Source: Cacajao melanocephalus (lineage: Eukaryota > Chordata > Mammalia > Primates > Pitheciidae). Taken from it: a stretch of 64,000 nt of DNA. The notes below the pieces were generated by a model. That model was not told the origin of the DNA, did not search any database, and worked only from the letters and a program-made list of their open reading frames with translations. Every line of letters begins with the position of its first letter. Position 1 is the stretch's first letter. Location of the stretch: NCBI GenBank assembly GCA_963573385.1, contig CAUYLG010033151.1:1-64000 (forward strand), given 5' to 3'. Below are positions 41,241-54,331 of the stretch, piece after piece. A program made the position numbers and the translations under genes.

Positions 41241-41554
41241 GTGAGTATGTAATTACAATAGGAAAGTAGATATGTGACTGTGGAACTGAATTATGTCATG
41301 AATTTTTTATAAAAATGTTTCATAAAATGTAAATTTAAAGATTGACTGGCCAACAAACATTGGTATACATAGAAGTGGGTTAGCTTGCCAGTTTCCATGT
41401 TACATGCTTTTCTGGGCTTGTCAAGTTATTTGTATAGTTAGCACAGCCTATTCTTTTTGGATATATTCTCATCATTTACATCTAAGGCAGGTTCATTAGT
41501 ATTAAAATTATGCATTAATATTTAACATGGAAAAGTGAAATGACCAAGTTTTCA

Positions 41555-41871
<317 letters not shown>

Positions 41872-42129
41872 CTAATGTGAGACTGTGAACGCTGCATTTA
41901 TAAAATCCTAGAATTTAAAAACTGGAAGATACTTTAGAAGTTACTGCTTGTTTCACTTACACTTTGACAGCCGATTAGCTGAATGTCTTTGGAGAAATGG
42001 ATGGAAAAGTCATGGGTAGACGTTTTACTGTGACCTCTAGTTGTTCATATTTAATGAGGTTGCAGACAGAAGTAATCAGTCGGTTGGTAGGTAGCTGCCC
42101 TTTCTGTTTTTAGTTGGCCACTATTGAGT

Positions 42130-42320
42130 AATAATAGCTAACATTTATTGAACACTATTTTATTTCAGTTAACTGTGCCAAGTACTTCACCTGCCTCTTC
42201 ACAGCAACTTTTTGAGAGTAGTCTTTCCCCATTTTAGAGATGAAGAAACTGAGGTACAGAGAAGATATAGAATTAATTACGTAGTATTAGAGTCATGATT
42301 TGAACCTGAGTGACATTGCA
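42130..42320 (+). mobile_element. MIR SINE relic
   Basis: AACATTTATTGAACACTATT, CATTTTAGAGATGAAGAAAC and TGAGGTACAGAGAAG, in MIR order. Confidence 0.78.
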
Positions 42321-43741
42321 ATCAGTCAGGGTCCAGCCAAGATACGAAAACCACACCAATAATTTTAACGGGGAAAACTTAAAGAATTGCTTTACTCTGT
42401 CAGAGGGGTAAAAGGAAACTCCACGACGTAACAGGTATCAGTTGCAGCAAGCGGCTACCACCTCTGGGAAGTGAGGGAAGTGAACAGACAAGGAAGAAAT
42501 TAAGAAGCTTAGGAGATCCCCACAAGGCTGAGATTCAGACCTGGGGGCTCGGGGAGAGGGTTGGCCACCTGTGATGCTGGTGAAAAAACTGCCTAGAGGC
42601 CACTTGCTGTGTGCCGTGAGATTGCTACTGCTGGTGGACACTGCTGGGATCTTCCCACACACTAAAACCCTGGCCCTCTGCAGGCAACAAACTGGGAAGA
42701 GAAAAAAGTTCCTTCTTCCTCTTCCAGCCTAACACTGAGCCAGCTGGCAAGAAAAATGAAGTCTCACAATTTGTAGTCCAATATCACAAAGTAGGGCAAA
42801 GAAGGGCAGGTTTAAAGCTGAGAGGCAGTAAATTAACTGGCCTGTACGCTATGTCCTTCAGCCAAAGCCAGGCCCATCCTGAACTTGCTGGGATTTTCTG
42901 TGCTAGGACAGGTTTCACCAGAACTTACGGAAGCAAGGGTTTTAAAAATTTGAAACTGAATTCACATAATGTGTAATGAACTTTCAAATCAAAATTTTAA
43001 TTTACAAACTAATGGTCTGGAAGGTGTTACAAAGAATGTAGAAGGAAAATAAAAGCAGAAAATGATTAGAAGGAAAAAAATTGGTTTGTTTGTGGAATCT
43101 ATAAGAAATAGGGTGTTTCTACCATAAGGCTATATGAGGAAAGTAAGGCTTGGTACTTAGAACTTTTCAAACTCTTTGAAAGTTGAATGTTTTGCACGTA
43201 TAGAAAAAGCTTAATATTAATCTGAGATAATTCAGTTGGAGGTCGTAGGAGGTTCACCTATTTACTACTATACTTTGTATATAACAAGAAGCAAGTTTTC
43301 AAAAGGAATGTTTCCTCATAAGCAAGAGACCACGTTTGAGTTAATTTAGGTAGTAGACATGATTAATACAATGTCAGTAGTGTCTAATACAGTTTAAAAT
43401 GATTGTTCTGCTGATTACTATGCATTCTTATTTATCCTCTAAAGCTGACTTCTACTAGTGAAAGTGTTGATAGTCTAGTGAATTATGTAGTTAAAACGGG
43501 TAGCTTGTTTCTTTTCAGTCATTATTTAGAACATTTAATCCCTCCAGACCTATTCTTCCTGCAGCTAACGCCCATGCTGGTTTATATTTATGTAATATAG
43601 GAAGATTGAATTCCAACTATTTGATTTTTAAAAAATCAAATAAATGTTCTAGGAAATAAATGTAAGCCTTCATGGGAATAAATAAGTTATTAATTTATAG
43701 TGAAAAAGTTAATCTTTTATAAACTTAATTTTATAATGTAG
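42321..43741 (+). other. DCUN1D1: Rest of DCUN1D1 intron 3
   Basis: Bases 42325-42930 have a higher G+C than the flanks and may be an old LTR-type repeat (AATCAGTCAGGGTCCAGCCA), which I cannot classify. The remainder to the acceptor ATGTAG is AT-rich without clear repeats. Confidence 0.5.
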
Positions 43742-43872
43742 ATGTGACAGCATAGAAAAACTAAAGGCCCAGATACCCAAGATGGAACAAGAACTGAAAG
43801 AACCAGGACGATTTAAGGATTTTTACCAGTTTACTTTTAATTTTGCAAAGAATCCAGGACAAAAAGGATTAG
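43742..43872 (+). CDS. DCUN1D1: DCUN1D1 coding exon 4 (PONY domain)
   Basis: Encodes [20 protein letters not shown] and continues to NPGQKGL. Enters in phase 2 and leaves in phase 1, with donor GTAAGA. The segment supplies central helices of the cullin-binding domain. Confidence 0.96.
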
Positions 43873-44519
43873 GTAAGAATTTTTAAAAATTATATTTGAT
43901 GTTTCACATATATTCAGATACATTGACAGTGTCATTTTTGTAATAGAAAGTTACGTGTTTTGAGCATACAGTCATGAAAATACCAATTATTGAAAAAATA
44001 AGAAAAAGAGAACTTTTCATCAGAAAATACCATGCACATTGAATAGTAAGTGTACCCTTGGTACCATATGTGAACCACTAATTTTTGTTTTATAAAAACT
44101 ACAGTCAGTATAGAAGATAGTTATTAAAAGTCCACTGACGTTTATTTATGCATTCATTCATTCATTCATTCATGATCCCGAAGATCTTTTAGGATCTTAG
44201 CATTTATAGAAATAGCATTACAAGATTTCTGAGTCATAGAATGCCAGGTAAATTTATTCTTTTTTGTTATGATTTATTTGAAAACTATAAGGGTGAAAAA
44301 GGAAATGCTTACCATTCACAATCTTATTATCCAGAAATAACCGCTGTAACAGGTTAGATCAATCCATTTATATTTGTACATTTGCTTTTGGGATAGTTAA
44401 GGAATATGAGAGTAAAAGATACGGTGTAATTTAGATACAGTGTAATTTGCAAATTACCTAAAAAGATTAGACAGTGCTAGTAGATAATTACAAAATAATA
44501 AAACCATGTAAGGGTTTTA

Positions 44520-44880
44520 GAGAAAAGGAGAAATGAGTAAAAGCAGGAGTGGTTGGGAAATGCTTCCTGGACAAGGTGGGATGTGAACGAAAGGATTTGG
44601 TATTTGGCTGGACAAGGGAAGGTAAAAGATATTTCAGTGAGAAGATAGTTATGAATGGAGGTCTAAAACTTAAGGAATAAGCTTGGCTTTGTGCAGGAGA
44701 GCAGTTGTTGGTTTCATTTTAGTGGGAATGCTTGTTTGGAGATGAAATTGGTGAGACACAAGGAGGCTTAATAACCACAGACTTCTTTTGAAATCAGAAA
44801 GGGTTTTGTTTTGTTTTTGGAGACTGAAAGGTTTAATGTGGCATTTGTGGGAAATGGGGACCCAGTGAAGATTTTGATGA
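44520..44880 (-). mobile_element. L2 relic (antisense)
   Basis: GAAATGCTTCCTGGACAAGG, GATGTGAACGAAAGGATTTG and similar blocks match reverse-complement L2. Diverged. Confidence 0.45.
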
Positions 44881-44881
44881 T

Positions 44882-45570
44882 GGTGATGACTTCCATTTAA
44901 TGTGAGCTTTTAGTGTGTCTGGCACCATGCTAACTACTGTGCTGTACATATACTGCTTGTCTCGTATGCATGTAAGTCCATTTCATGTTGCCATAACAGA
45001 ATACCTGAGACTGGGTAACGTAGAAAGAAGTTTGTTTAGCTCATGGTTCTGCAGGCTAGGAAGTTTAAGGGCATGGCCCTGGCTTCTGCAGAATGCTTTT
45101 ATGCTGCATCATAACATGGCAGAGAATGACAAAGGGGAGGTCTGTGAAGAGAGAGACCAAACAGGAGGAGAAGCCTCACTTCACAGTAACACACTCCAGG
45201 AACTAATCTGCTTCCTTTGGCCAAGAACTCACAGTTGCAAAAGGAGACTAGCATCAAGCCATTTTTGAGGAGTCCACCCAACGATTCAAACCCGGCCCAC
45301 CAGGCCCCACCTTACAGCACCACCACATGGGATGAAATTTCGGTCTGAGTGTTGGTGGGAACAAACCAGCCATATCCAGACCGTAGCGCTGCCTCATGTG
45401 AGTTTTACCGATTTTTTTATATTCATTCTTTCATTCAGTAATTTACCACCTGCTGTGTGCTGTGCCAAATACACAGTCATACAGTGCTAGCTGTTTATTA
45501 TCCTTAATTCGAAGATGAGGAATCTTAGGCCCAGGAAGGTTAAGTAACTTGCCCAGTAAAAGGTAGTGAG
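44882..45570 (+). mobile_element. MIR SINE relic split by an LTR
   Basis: The left part at 44882-44970 has AGTGTGTCTGGCACCATGCT and AACTACTGTGCTGTACATA. After the LTR, 45390-45570 holds MIR-like sequence (ATGTGAG..., AAGATGAGGAATCTTAGGCC, AGGTTAAGTAACTTGCCCAG). A second, overlapping MIR is possible at 45420-45570. Confidence 0.6.
44971..45388 (-). mobile_element. Solo MaLR LTR (MLT1/MST-like), antisense
   Basis: Plus strand begins TGTAAGTCCATTTCATGTTG, then CCATAACAGAATACCTGAGA and CTGGGTAACGTAGAAAGAAG, CTCATGGTTCTGCAGGC, AACATGGCAGAGAATGAC, CACCAGGCCCCACCTTACAG and GGGAACAAACCAGCC. This is the reverse complement of a MaLR LTR. Open frames here are incidental. Confidence 0.75.
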
Positions 45571-46434
45571 GTTTTTTGGGGGGCTTTTGAAGCTAGAATA
45601 ATTGAAGACACTCACCAGGGGCCTTTTGCACTAATTCCTCTTTATTTTTTAAATTAGAAGGCGGGAAGTGTTGAGAAACAGGTTATGTGAATAGGGATTA
45701 GACCGAGGAAGTGATGGAAAGCTGGAGAGGAGGGGATAAATGTGTAACGTTTCTAATGCAGTGTGGCCCCATGAGTTAGTAAACATGACTGAATTGATTA
45801 AAGAGTCATAAAGTGTTTGTAGAACAAAATTCTCAATAATAAAGCCTCCTTGCCAGCTTGATTGTTCAATATAGATTGGATTTTATTCTTAAAGGAAAAT
45901 TCCTTGTTTTGCAAGCAAAATAAGCTGGGATACCTACAATTAGTTTCTCTGCCTGGGGCCACCAGTTAACCGGGATGTTTTTTCTATTTTTCTCTTTCCT
46001 TTCCACAAATAATATGTTATGGTCTTTGAATTTACATGTATGTATTAAAATAAGTATTTTGTCATATTTAGAAATGTACAGTATTTTAATGTATTTAAAT
46101 ATAATGTGAATGTCAAATGTTGATTGAAAGGGACTTAACCTGTTTCTTAGTTAAATCTCTACCCTTTATTGGAGCATAAAATAAATGCTGTTTTGGGTGA
46201 ATATGTAGTTTTGATACTGAATCTTAGTTTTTATTATATATGGTAAAAATTGAGCAAAATTAAATTTTTATAGCTATTGGATATATTAATATGGTAAATT
46301 GGAATTTTAGATTACAGGAAAAATTGAGAAATGTGAAAGCATTATTTTTAAAAATTATGTTTATTCTGTTATCTAGTAAGTATTGATCTTAAGAAAAAAT
46401 GTAATATTTAATGGATGTAGAGTTTTTGTTTTGC

Positions 46435-46580
46435 GAGATTAGCATTCTGAAGATTGCACAACAATGTGGATATACTTCACACTACTGAACTGCACACTTC
46501 AAAAAGGTCAAGATGATAAACTTTGTTATGTGTTTTTAGCTGCAATGAAAATATTATTTAAGACCCCCCCACACACAGCC
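46435..46580 (+). mobile_element. Old L1 3'-end fragment
   Basis: GATTGCACAACAATGTGGAT, CTACTGAACTGCACACTTC and GATGATAAACTTTGTTATGT match the L1M/L1PB type 3' terminus. Confidence 0.6.
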
Positions 46581-47104
46581 ATACAGTGTATAATACAAAG
46601 AATAAACTTGAATGTGGAATATGGTACGTTAGTCAATAATAATGTATTCATATTGATTCATCAGTTTTACAAACTACCACACTAAAGCAAGATGTTAAAA
46701 ATGTTAGGAACTGACTGGGGAAGAGAAGGAATATGGAAATCTCTACTTTCTGCTCAACTTTTTCATAAACCTAAAACTGAGAAGTCTGTTAATTAAAAAA
46801 AAATTTAGTAAGAGACAAATCATACTTTTTGTTTTGTTTTGCTTTGGTGTTAGGTATCAGGAAATGTAATGACTTATTTGTAGAGTTTAATTAAAAAGAA
46901 AACAGTTTTTTTAATAGCCTTTCTAAGGGTTCACAGGGCTCTTAAATTACAAGACTTGGCAGAGAGGATTAGAAGATCATAGGAGAAGAGGTAAGACGCC
47001 CAAAACGAATTGGCAGAGAATGACAGTGACAACACTGTGATTTGTTTATAAATAGCTGTGCTAATTAAAGTGAGAACTGGTGTTTTCCATGTTTTTGTTT
47101 TTCT

Positions 47105-47330
47105 GTTTTGTTTTGTTTTGTTTTTTGATGCAGGTCTTGCTCTGTTGCTCAGGCTGGAATACAGTGGTGCAATGATGGCTCACTGCAGGCTTGACCTCCT
47201 GGGCTCAGATCCTCCTGCCTCAGCCTCCCGAGTAGCTGAAACTATATAGGCAAGCCCCATCATGCCAGGCTGATTATTTTAATTTCTTGTGGAGATATGG
47301 GGACTTGCTGTATTGCCCAGGCTGGTATTT
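47105..47330 (-). mobile_element. Alu (old, truncated)
   Basis: Antisense J-like Alu with a TTTTG tail. It stops after GCCCAGGCTGGTATTTTTT, so its 5' part is missing. Confidence 0.85.
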
Positions 47331-47417
47331 TTTCACTTTCTATAACCTTATTTCTTAGAGGGTGCTTCCTCTATTGCCATCTGCTTTAGTAATCTGACTT
47401 AAGTTTTTAAAAAATTT

Positions 47418-47694
47418 GTTTTAGATATAGGATCTGGCTCTCTTGCCTAGGCTGGAGTGTAGAGGTCTGATCATTGCTCACTGCAGCCTCAGACTCCTAG
47501 ACTCAAGTGATCCTCCTTCCTTTGCCTCTGGAGTAGCCAGGACTACAGGTGTGTGCCCCCATGCGTGGCTAATTTTTAAATTTTTTGTAGATTCACTGTG
47601 TCGTCCAGGCTGGCCTCAAACTCCTGGCCTCAAGTGATCACCCTGGCCTCCCAAAATCTTGGGATGACAGGCATGAGCCACTGCACCCAGCCTG
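47418..47694 (-). mobile_element. Alu (old, J-like)
   Basis: Antisense Alu with several deletions, ending GCCACTGCACCCAGCC. Confidence 0.88.
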
Positions 47695-48267
47695 TCATTT
47701 CTGATAATTGCCTGAATCTTAAATTTGAAAGGAATTTCGTAAGTCCTCTATAAAATTTAACCTACCCAAAGTAGCCTCCTGACCTGTTGCTCATTCAGCT
47801 TCTCCCTTTGAGCATGCAGGGACTGGACACACTGTTACGGGAAGTTGCCCGTTCCTGTCACAGAGCAGCCTTACTTGTTACGCCACAGTTCCTCCTCGCT
47901 AAGCTAACACTTTTGTCTTTAGTTCTTCCACGATTACTCTTACGTATCTACCAGGGTGACACAGACAAAGGCTAAAATGAAAGATCCACTAGCAGTTACC
48001 CCTTGTTTTTTTCCAGGCCAGCATTCCGGTTATTTTAACTGTTCTTTTTACAGGAGACATTTGTTGTTCCCGCCACTCTCCCCACAAACACATTTCCAGT
48101 TTCTTTCAAAATAGAGCCCATAAAGTTGAACATTGTATTTCAAAAGGAGGCTATTTAATGTAGAACACCGTGGATCTGTTATTTTTTGTGAGACTATTCA
48201 TTCTGTTAATTTGATCAAAGATTATATATGTTCTTTAGCAGCCATACCATTTTTAGGGCCATACTGA

Positions 48268-48563
<296 letters not shown>

Positions 48564-48689
48564 TATTGAACATTTATTAGACTAAAATCTATGGATCATT
48601 TTCTTGTGGGCTGTGGTTCAGCTGGAATCTTACACCTCTAATGTTGATTTGAACATCATTTGTTAAACATTTAGCCTAATATTTAGGAA

Positions 48690-48900
48690 TAATTTTATAG
48701 TGTTTTAAAGAGTATGATCATCTGTATAATCTCATTTGGTTCTCATAACAACCCCTTTGGGCTAAGTAAAACCATATTATCTTCTCCATCATGTAGATGA
48801 GGAAACTCATAGCCAGAGAGACTGATTTGTTAATAAAGTCACCTAACTGGAGAATTGTGGACTGGAACTGAGACTACGTCTCAGGCCTTATGCCTCCACA
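48690..48900 (+). mobile_element. MIR SINE relic
   Basis: TAATCTCATTTGGTTCTCAT, AACAACCCCTTTGGGCTAAG and GTAGATGAGGAAACTCATAG, in MIR order. Confidence 0.78.
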
Positions 48901-49090
48901 TTCCGTGTGGTGGTGGTGGTATGTTGTACTAGCTGTACCTGTCTCTAAGTAAAATTAAGACATTGTGGCTTTTGCCTGCTCCTGGTGAGGGGTGACTGTG
49001 GTTTCGGCGAAGAGCTCCCAGAAAGGCAACGTGCCTCACTCCAGGCCTCAGAAGCACCAGAATACATTTAGCTTCAAAAATGACAAGTTC

Positions 49091-49415
49091 ACCTGGCACT
49101 CACACCTGTAATCCGAGCACTTTGGAGGCCGAGGCGGGTGGATCACTTGAGGTCAGGAGTTCGAGACCAGCCTTACCAACATGGTGAAACCCTGTCTCTA
49201 CTAAAAATACAAAAATTAGCTGGGTGTGATGGCGGGCACCTGTAATCCCAGATACTTGGGGGTGGGGGGTGGGAGGGTGCTGAGGCAGGAGAATGGCTTG
49301 AACCTGGGAGTCAGAGGTTACAGTGAGCTGAGATTGTGCCACTGCACTCCAGCCTGGGCCACAGAGCAAGACTGCGTCTCAGAAAAACAACACACACACA
49401 GACACACACACACAC
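49091..49415 (+). mobile_element. Alu inside the C9orf85 pseudogene, with G-rich expansion and CA-repeat tail
   Basis: The head is damaged (CCTGGCACTCACACCTGTAA). The right arm contains an expanded G-run block at 49257-49279 where GGGAGGCTGAGG is expected. The tail is a (CA)n tract at 49388-49415. Confidence 0.9.
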
Positions 49416-49795
49416 AAACTTCATGATGGATTATGTCAGCACTGTAAAGAAGTTATTGACTGGCATGTAAAATATAGCAAATACAAACCACTGTCAAAAC
49501 CTTAAAAATGTGTTAAATGTTTACAAAAAATATTGGAGGATTCATATCATATAACGTGTAGACCACGTGCCTATGAACTTGAAGTTTGTGCAAAGTGTGG
49601 AAAGAAGAAGACATTGCTGTTCCATTCAGTAAAGAACTAGGAAAAACTGAAAATAGATTTCTAACTACCAGCCATAGAAGAAGCTGCAGAAGAAATGAAG
49701 AAAGTGATGGTGATTTAGATTTTGATATTGATTCAGAAGACACAGGATGAGACCATCAAATGAATTAATATCACTGTATTAAAGATCAATTTAAA

Positions 49796-49947
49796 TCAGC
49801 CAGGTGTGGTGGCACACGCCTGTAATCCCAGCCACTCAGGAGGCCGAGACTGGAGAATTGCTTGAACCCAGGAGGCAGAGGTTGCAGTGAGTCAAGATCA
49901 CACTCCAGCCTGGGCAACAAATGAGACTCTGTCTCAAGAAAAAAAAG
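49796..49947 (+). mobile_element. Alu right-arm fragment in the pseudogene 3' part
   Basis: Begins at the internal AGCCAGGTGTGGTGGC and ends in an A-tail. GATCAATTTA / GACAATTTA flank it as a diverged target duplication. Confidence 0.85.
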
Positions 49948-50629
49948 ACAATTTAATAATGTGAAATTCTGACCAACTTCTGACAAATTCACAAAAGATA
50001 CTATGAAATCCTAATGAGGAAATCAGAAAAAGCCATGGAAAAATAGACAAATTTTAGACGTGAACAATGTAAATTATGTATGATGTATTACCAAATACCA
50101 AACTAAACCAGATTCAGAATTGATCGTTGTATAAGAAAAGAACTAAGTCATGTAAAAATAAGATGACATTATTATATTGCTAGCCTCAAAAATCGGTCCT
50201 CAGTCAGTGCCTTTTGGAAAATGATCTCAAGTAAATGACTAATAGCAAAAGCCTCATTGCTTATGTTTGCTTGTTATAAAGCAAAAGCAGCATTCTCAAA
50301 TAATCGTGTCTAACAAGTGTATATTTTTATTTGTATTTTTATATACCTCATCATATTGTTTTTACCTTTTTTCTTGTGAAATTGTGCATACAGAAAAAAA
50401 TGCACAGAATTTATATAGAGAATGTAATGAATATAAGGGAAAGTTCATGCATTGAGACAGCCAGATGAAGAGACTGCCAGCATCAGAAGATGCCAGTGAG
50501 GCTCTCGCTCAGAAGTTCATCTTTCTTTCCAGAGTTGGAAATGATTCTGAACTTTGATAATCACATTCTTGTTTTTTTACTAATCGTGTTTGTGTTTCTA
50601 AACAATATAAATTAGCTTTGTGTGGGTTT

Positions 50630-51330
50630 TTGACTCTTTTATTTTGAAAAATATCAAACCTACAAAAAGGTTGCAAAACAGTTCTCTGAACTTTTGCATT
50701 TTCTTCCCTTGGATTCCCAGTTGTTAGCATTTACCATGTTTTCTTTGTATCTCAATAGACGGATGGACACACATACTTTATTTGCTGAACAGTTTGAAAG
50801 TGTGCGAGCACTGGTTTTTGAACCTTGTATGAACAGACTTCTATATATATTATTTTATATCTTTTTCATTGTTATAAAATGTGTTGAGATTGATTTAAAA
50901 AAACATTGTGAATAGGATTTTTTTTCTTTTTAACTGTCCTCTATGAGAAGGAATTTGGTTCAAGGGAATAGGATTTTTAATCACCATTCCATCCTCCCTA
51001 GTGAGCTGGCAACATTTTGTTTCTCTCAGGGACTAGGATTAGGTCTGGTCTCAATTCATGTTCTGTTCATCCTGCATTCACCTGATGATGTATTGTGAAA
51101 TCCCATGTTATTCTTGTCGATTCTCTTTGAAAGAATAACATGGGGAGTATCTCTGTTTGCATTTCACATTTTACTGTTAGGACTTAAAGATTTATTTTCC
51201 CAGGATCTCAATTTTTTGCAATACTGTTTGTTACTAGGACTTGCTTATCTCTTTTTCTCTATATTTTCCTTCCGCTTATTTTAACTGGTGTTGCTTCTTG
51301 ATTCCTTACCACTGACTTTATTGTCTTTTC
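50630..51330 (-). mobile_element. Possible old L1M fragment
   Basis: TTTTGAAAAATATCAAACCT, AAAAAGGTTGCAAAACAGTT and CCCAGTTGTTAGCATTTACC resemble an old LINE-1 segment that is common in mammals. Orientation and subfamily are uncertain. Overlapping short frames have no coding support. Confidence 0.4.
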
Positions 51331-51375
51331 CAATACTGCTTCAGAACCTAATATAACAATTCTAAATGATTTAAA

Positions 51376-51600
51376 ATAATGGTAATAGTAAAGACTGATG
51401 CGCTGTTTGCCAGGTAGTATTATAAATGCTTTGTATATATTAACTCATTTAGTCCTTAGAAGAACCGTGTAAGGATAAGTACTGTTGTTATCTTCATTTT
51501 AAACTGAATCAAGGAGAAATCAGCCCAGTTGCCCAAGGTCACTGAATGGTGGGTAGAGCAGGGGTTTGAGAGACTAAAACTCATACTGTAAACTACTGTG
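51376..51600 (+). mobile_element. MIR SINE relic
   Basis: TTAACTCATTTAGTCCTTAG, AAGAACCGTGTAAGGATAAG, GTTGCCCAAGGTCACTGAAT and GGTAGAGCAGGGGTTTGAG. Confidence 0.78.
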
Positions 51601-52255
51601 TTAAACCACCTCTCTCTAGCTAAGCTGTTCTCTTCCTTGCTTAGAAATTTATTTCTAAAGGGCATCTCTTTCTATCTCTGTGACAATTGACATTTTAGCC
51701 TTGTTCAATCTTAATGTATTTCAACTCTTAGTTATAAGTTACTAATCTTTCTGAGTTAAACTCTTTATTTTTTATTCAAAAAGACTTGACTACTTACTCT
51801 GAAAGCATGAGTCAAGAGTGTCTTTAGTCTCTCTGGGGTAGTTTGCAATCCCTTCAAAAAGGTTATAGTTTTTGAGCCTTGAAGAATGAATGCATGTTTT
51901 CAAGACCAAAGAACAAAGAAGTCATTTCAGGTTGAGGGCTTAGCATGCTCACTTGCTGGGAGGTGAAGGAACATTCCACCTTTGAGGAACTGCAAGTGAG
52001 TTCATTTGACTAGAAGTGCAAATTTTATTGAAAAGTAATTGGAAATGATGGAAGAATTTTAACATGGAGGTGACACCAGATTCATGCCTGAAAGGTCCAT
52101 CTCAAAGCACTGTGATCCTTTGAAAGGAGTGAAAGTGGGCTAGAAGAGAGATTGGTTATGGAGCTGTCCCAGTGATTTAGTTAGAAATGAAGAATATCCT
52201 AACATAGGCCTTCCCAGTGGGAATGGAGAAGAGACAGATTTAAAAAGTCCTTTGG

Positions 52256-52573
52256 GGCTGGGCATGGTGGCTCAGGCCTGTAATTCTGGCACTTTGGGAG
52301 GCCAAGGCGAGTGGATCACGATGTCAGGAGTTCGAGACCAGCCTGGCCAATATGGTGAAACCCTGTCTCTACTAAAAATACAAAAAATTAGCCAGGTGTG
52401 GTGGCAGGCACCTATAATCCTAGCTACTCAGGAGGCTGAGGCAGGAGAATTGCTTGAACCTGGGAGGCGGAGGTTTCAGTGAGCAGCGATCACACCACTA
52501 CACTCCAGCCTGGGCGACGGAGTGAGACTCCATCTCAAAAAAACCCCAACACCACCACCACCAACAAAAAACA
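52256..52573 (+). mobile_element. Alu
   Basis: Starts GGCTGGGCATGG. The tail has decayed into (ACC)n and CAAC repeats. Confidence 0.92.
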
Positions 52574-53391
52574 TGCTTTGGTTGGTTGCGTCTGATGAGG
52601 AAGGAAGGAAGGAGTCTTTCTCAGGGATTATCAACACTTTCAGGACACATTTGGGAATTGGTGGGTTTTTGTCATAATGACCTAAGGTTTCTACTGGCCA
52701 TGGGAAGGGGGAGCCGGGGTTGGGGGGTTGAGGTGGTGCTAATGAGAAGTTGTGTTTCACTGAGAAATACTGCAGAGGGTGGTGACACAGAGAAGGAAGA
52801 GCAGGTCTATAGAGGTAAGATAGGGTTCAGTTTGAGCCCTGCTGAGTTTAAGTGGTTCGTGGATACCAAGGTGAAGATGTCTTCAGGCAGTTAGATAAAT
52901 GGTCTAGAATACAGAGATCGCTTTCAGATTTAGGGGCTGTTGGGGTGGTTGAATGTGTAACATGAACAATGGCATAGGTTTGAAAATCCGAGGGAAATGA
53001 GAAAAGTGTGACACACATTGTTGGAACACACCAACATTTAATGGATGATTGGAGGAAGAGGAGCACCAGGAAAAGAGAAGCCTTGATTGAACAGAGGGAA
53101 GTTAGTGGAGTGCTTAGCATTGAAGCTGAAGGAAGTGACAGTTCTATCAGGAGGTATGCTCAGTTCTCTCAGATACCGCAGAGGAGACATCAGAGTATTC
53201 ATTTAGTAACCAGAGGGTCTGATGACCCTTCAGAGTTTCATTTCATTGGGGTGGATGACAGGTAGACATTGGTTAACAGGATTAGAATGTGTAGGAAATG
53301 AGGAAACAGGACAATTAATGTAAACTATAAGAAATTCCCTTCTTTTATAACCTGAACTTTTTTTCTTTTGTGTGTGTGTGTGTGTGTGTGG

Positions 53392-53605
53392 TTTTTTTTG
53401 GGAGACAGTCTTGCTCTGTCATCCAGGCTGGAGTGCAGTGGCACCATCATGACTCACTGCAGCTTCAACCTCCTTGACTCTGTCGATCTTCCTGCCTCAG
53501 CCCCTTGAGGAGCTGGGACGACAGGCATGTGCCATCATCATGCTCAGCTAAGTTTTTTGCTTTTTAGTAGAGACCAGGTCTCACTATGTTGTCCAGGATC
53601 ACAGC
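53392..53605 (-). mobile_element. Alu (5'-truncated)
   Basis: Antisense, following a (TG)n tract. Stops after ACTATGTTGTCCAGG, lacking the head. Confidence 0.87.
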
Positions 53606-54011
53606 CTGAGCTCTCAAACACCATGTGCGCACACGCTTGCTTTTGTCAGATTCTTGTTTGGTATATCCGCTGACAAATGGGCATTTATGGATGTCACGTG
53701 GTTTGTATTTTTTTGAATATTTCATTGTCATCCTTGTTTTATACAAATTAGTTGAAAAGGAAAAACAGACACTAGCAATATGCTTAGTTCTCATAAATTT
53801 AATGCATTTAAAGTGAAGTGAATTAAGCACACTAATAACAGCAAATATTTAGTCTCAACTGAACATTTATGGCACTTAAACCAGACAATCGTATGTTGAG
53901 TTGGTAAAGAAAAGAACAAAATTAAACAACCTGGAAGGAATATCGGGTATGGGGCTTTAAAGATTGCATAGATTAAAAGGGAAGTGCCATTAGAAATTGG
54001 TGTTATGTGGG

Positions 54012-54331
<320 letters not shown>

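Larger units (their letters stand above)
48961..50450 (+). pseudogene. C9orf85: Processed pseudogene of C9orf85, interrupted by two Alus
   Basis: The intronless translation follows C9orf85 from the N-terminus to the C-terminus. Coding remnant 1 (49010-49090) has SSQKGN then SRPQKHQNTFSFKNDKF. After an Alu, remnant 2 (49417-49768) has KLHDGLCQHCKE, VKYSKYKPLSKP, KCVKC, SYHI, ELEVCAKCGKK, NHRRSCRRNEESDGDLDFD and a DHQMN-like end. Defects: the initiator is AAG at 49010; there is an in-frame TAA at 49503, a one-base deletion after the CGKK block near 49607 and a stop near 49748. Bases before 49010 look like 5'UTR and those after 49768 like 3'UTR. The 3' end is uncertain and no clear poly(A) or target duplication was found. 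C9orf85 is a small protein of unknown function with CxxC pairs. Confidence 0.85.

Noticed and set aside
52586..53265. Overlapping plus-strand frames of 85-102 codons in intron 4
   Set aside because: They fall in a diverged antisense L2 relic and have no domain or splice structure.
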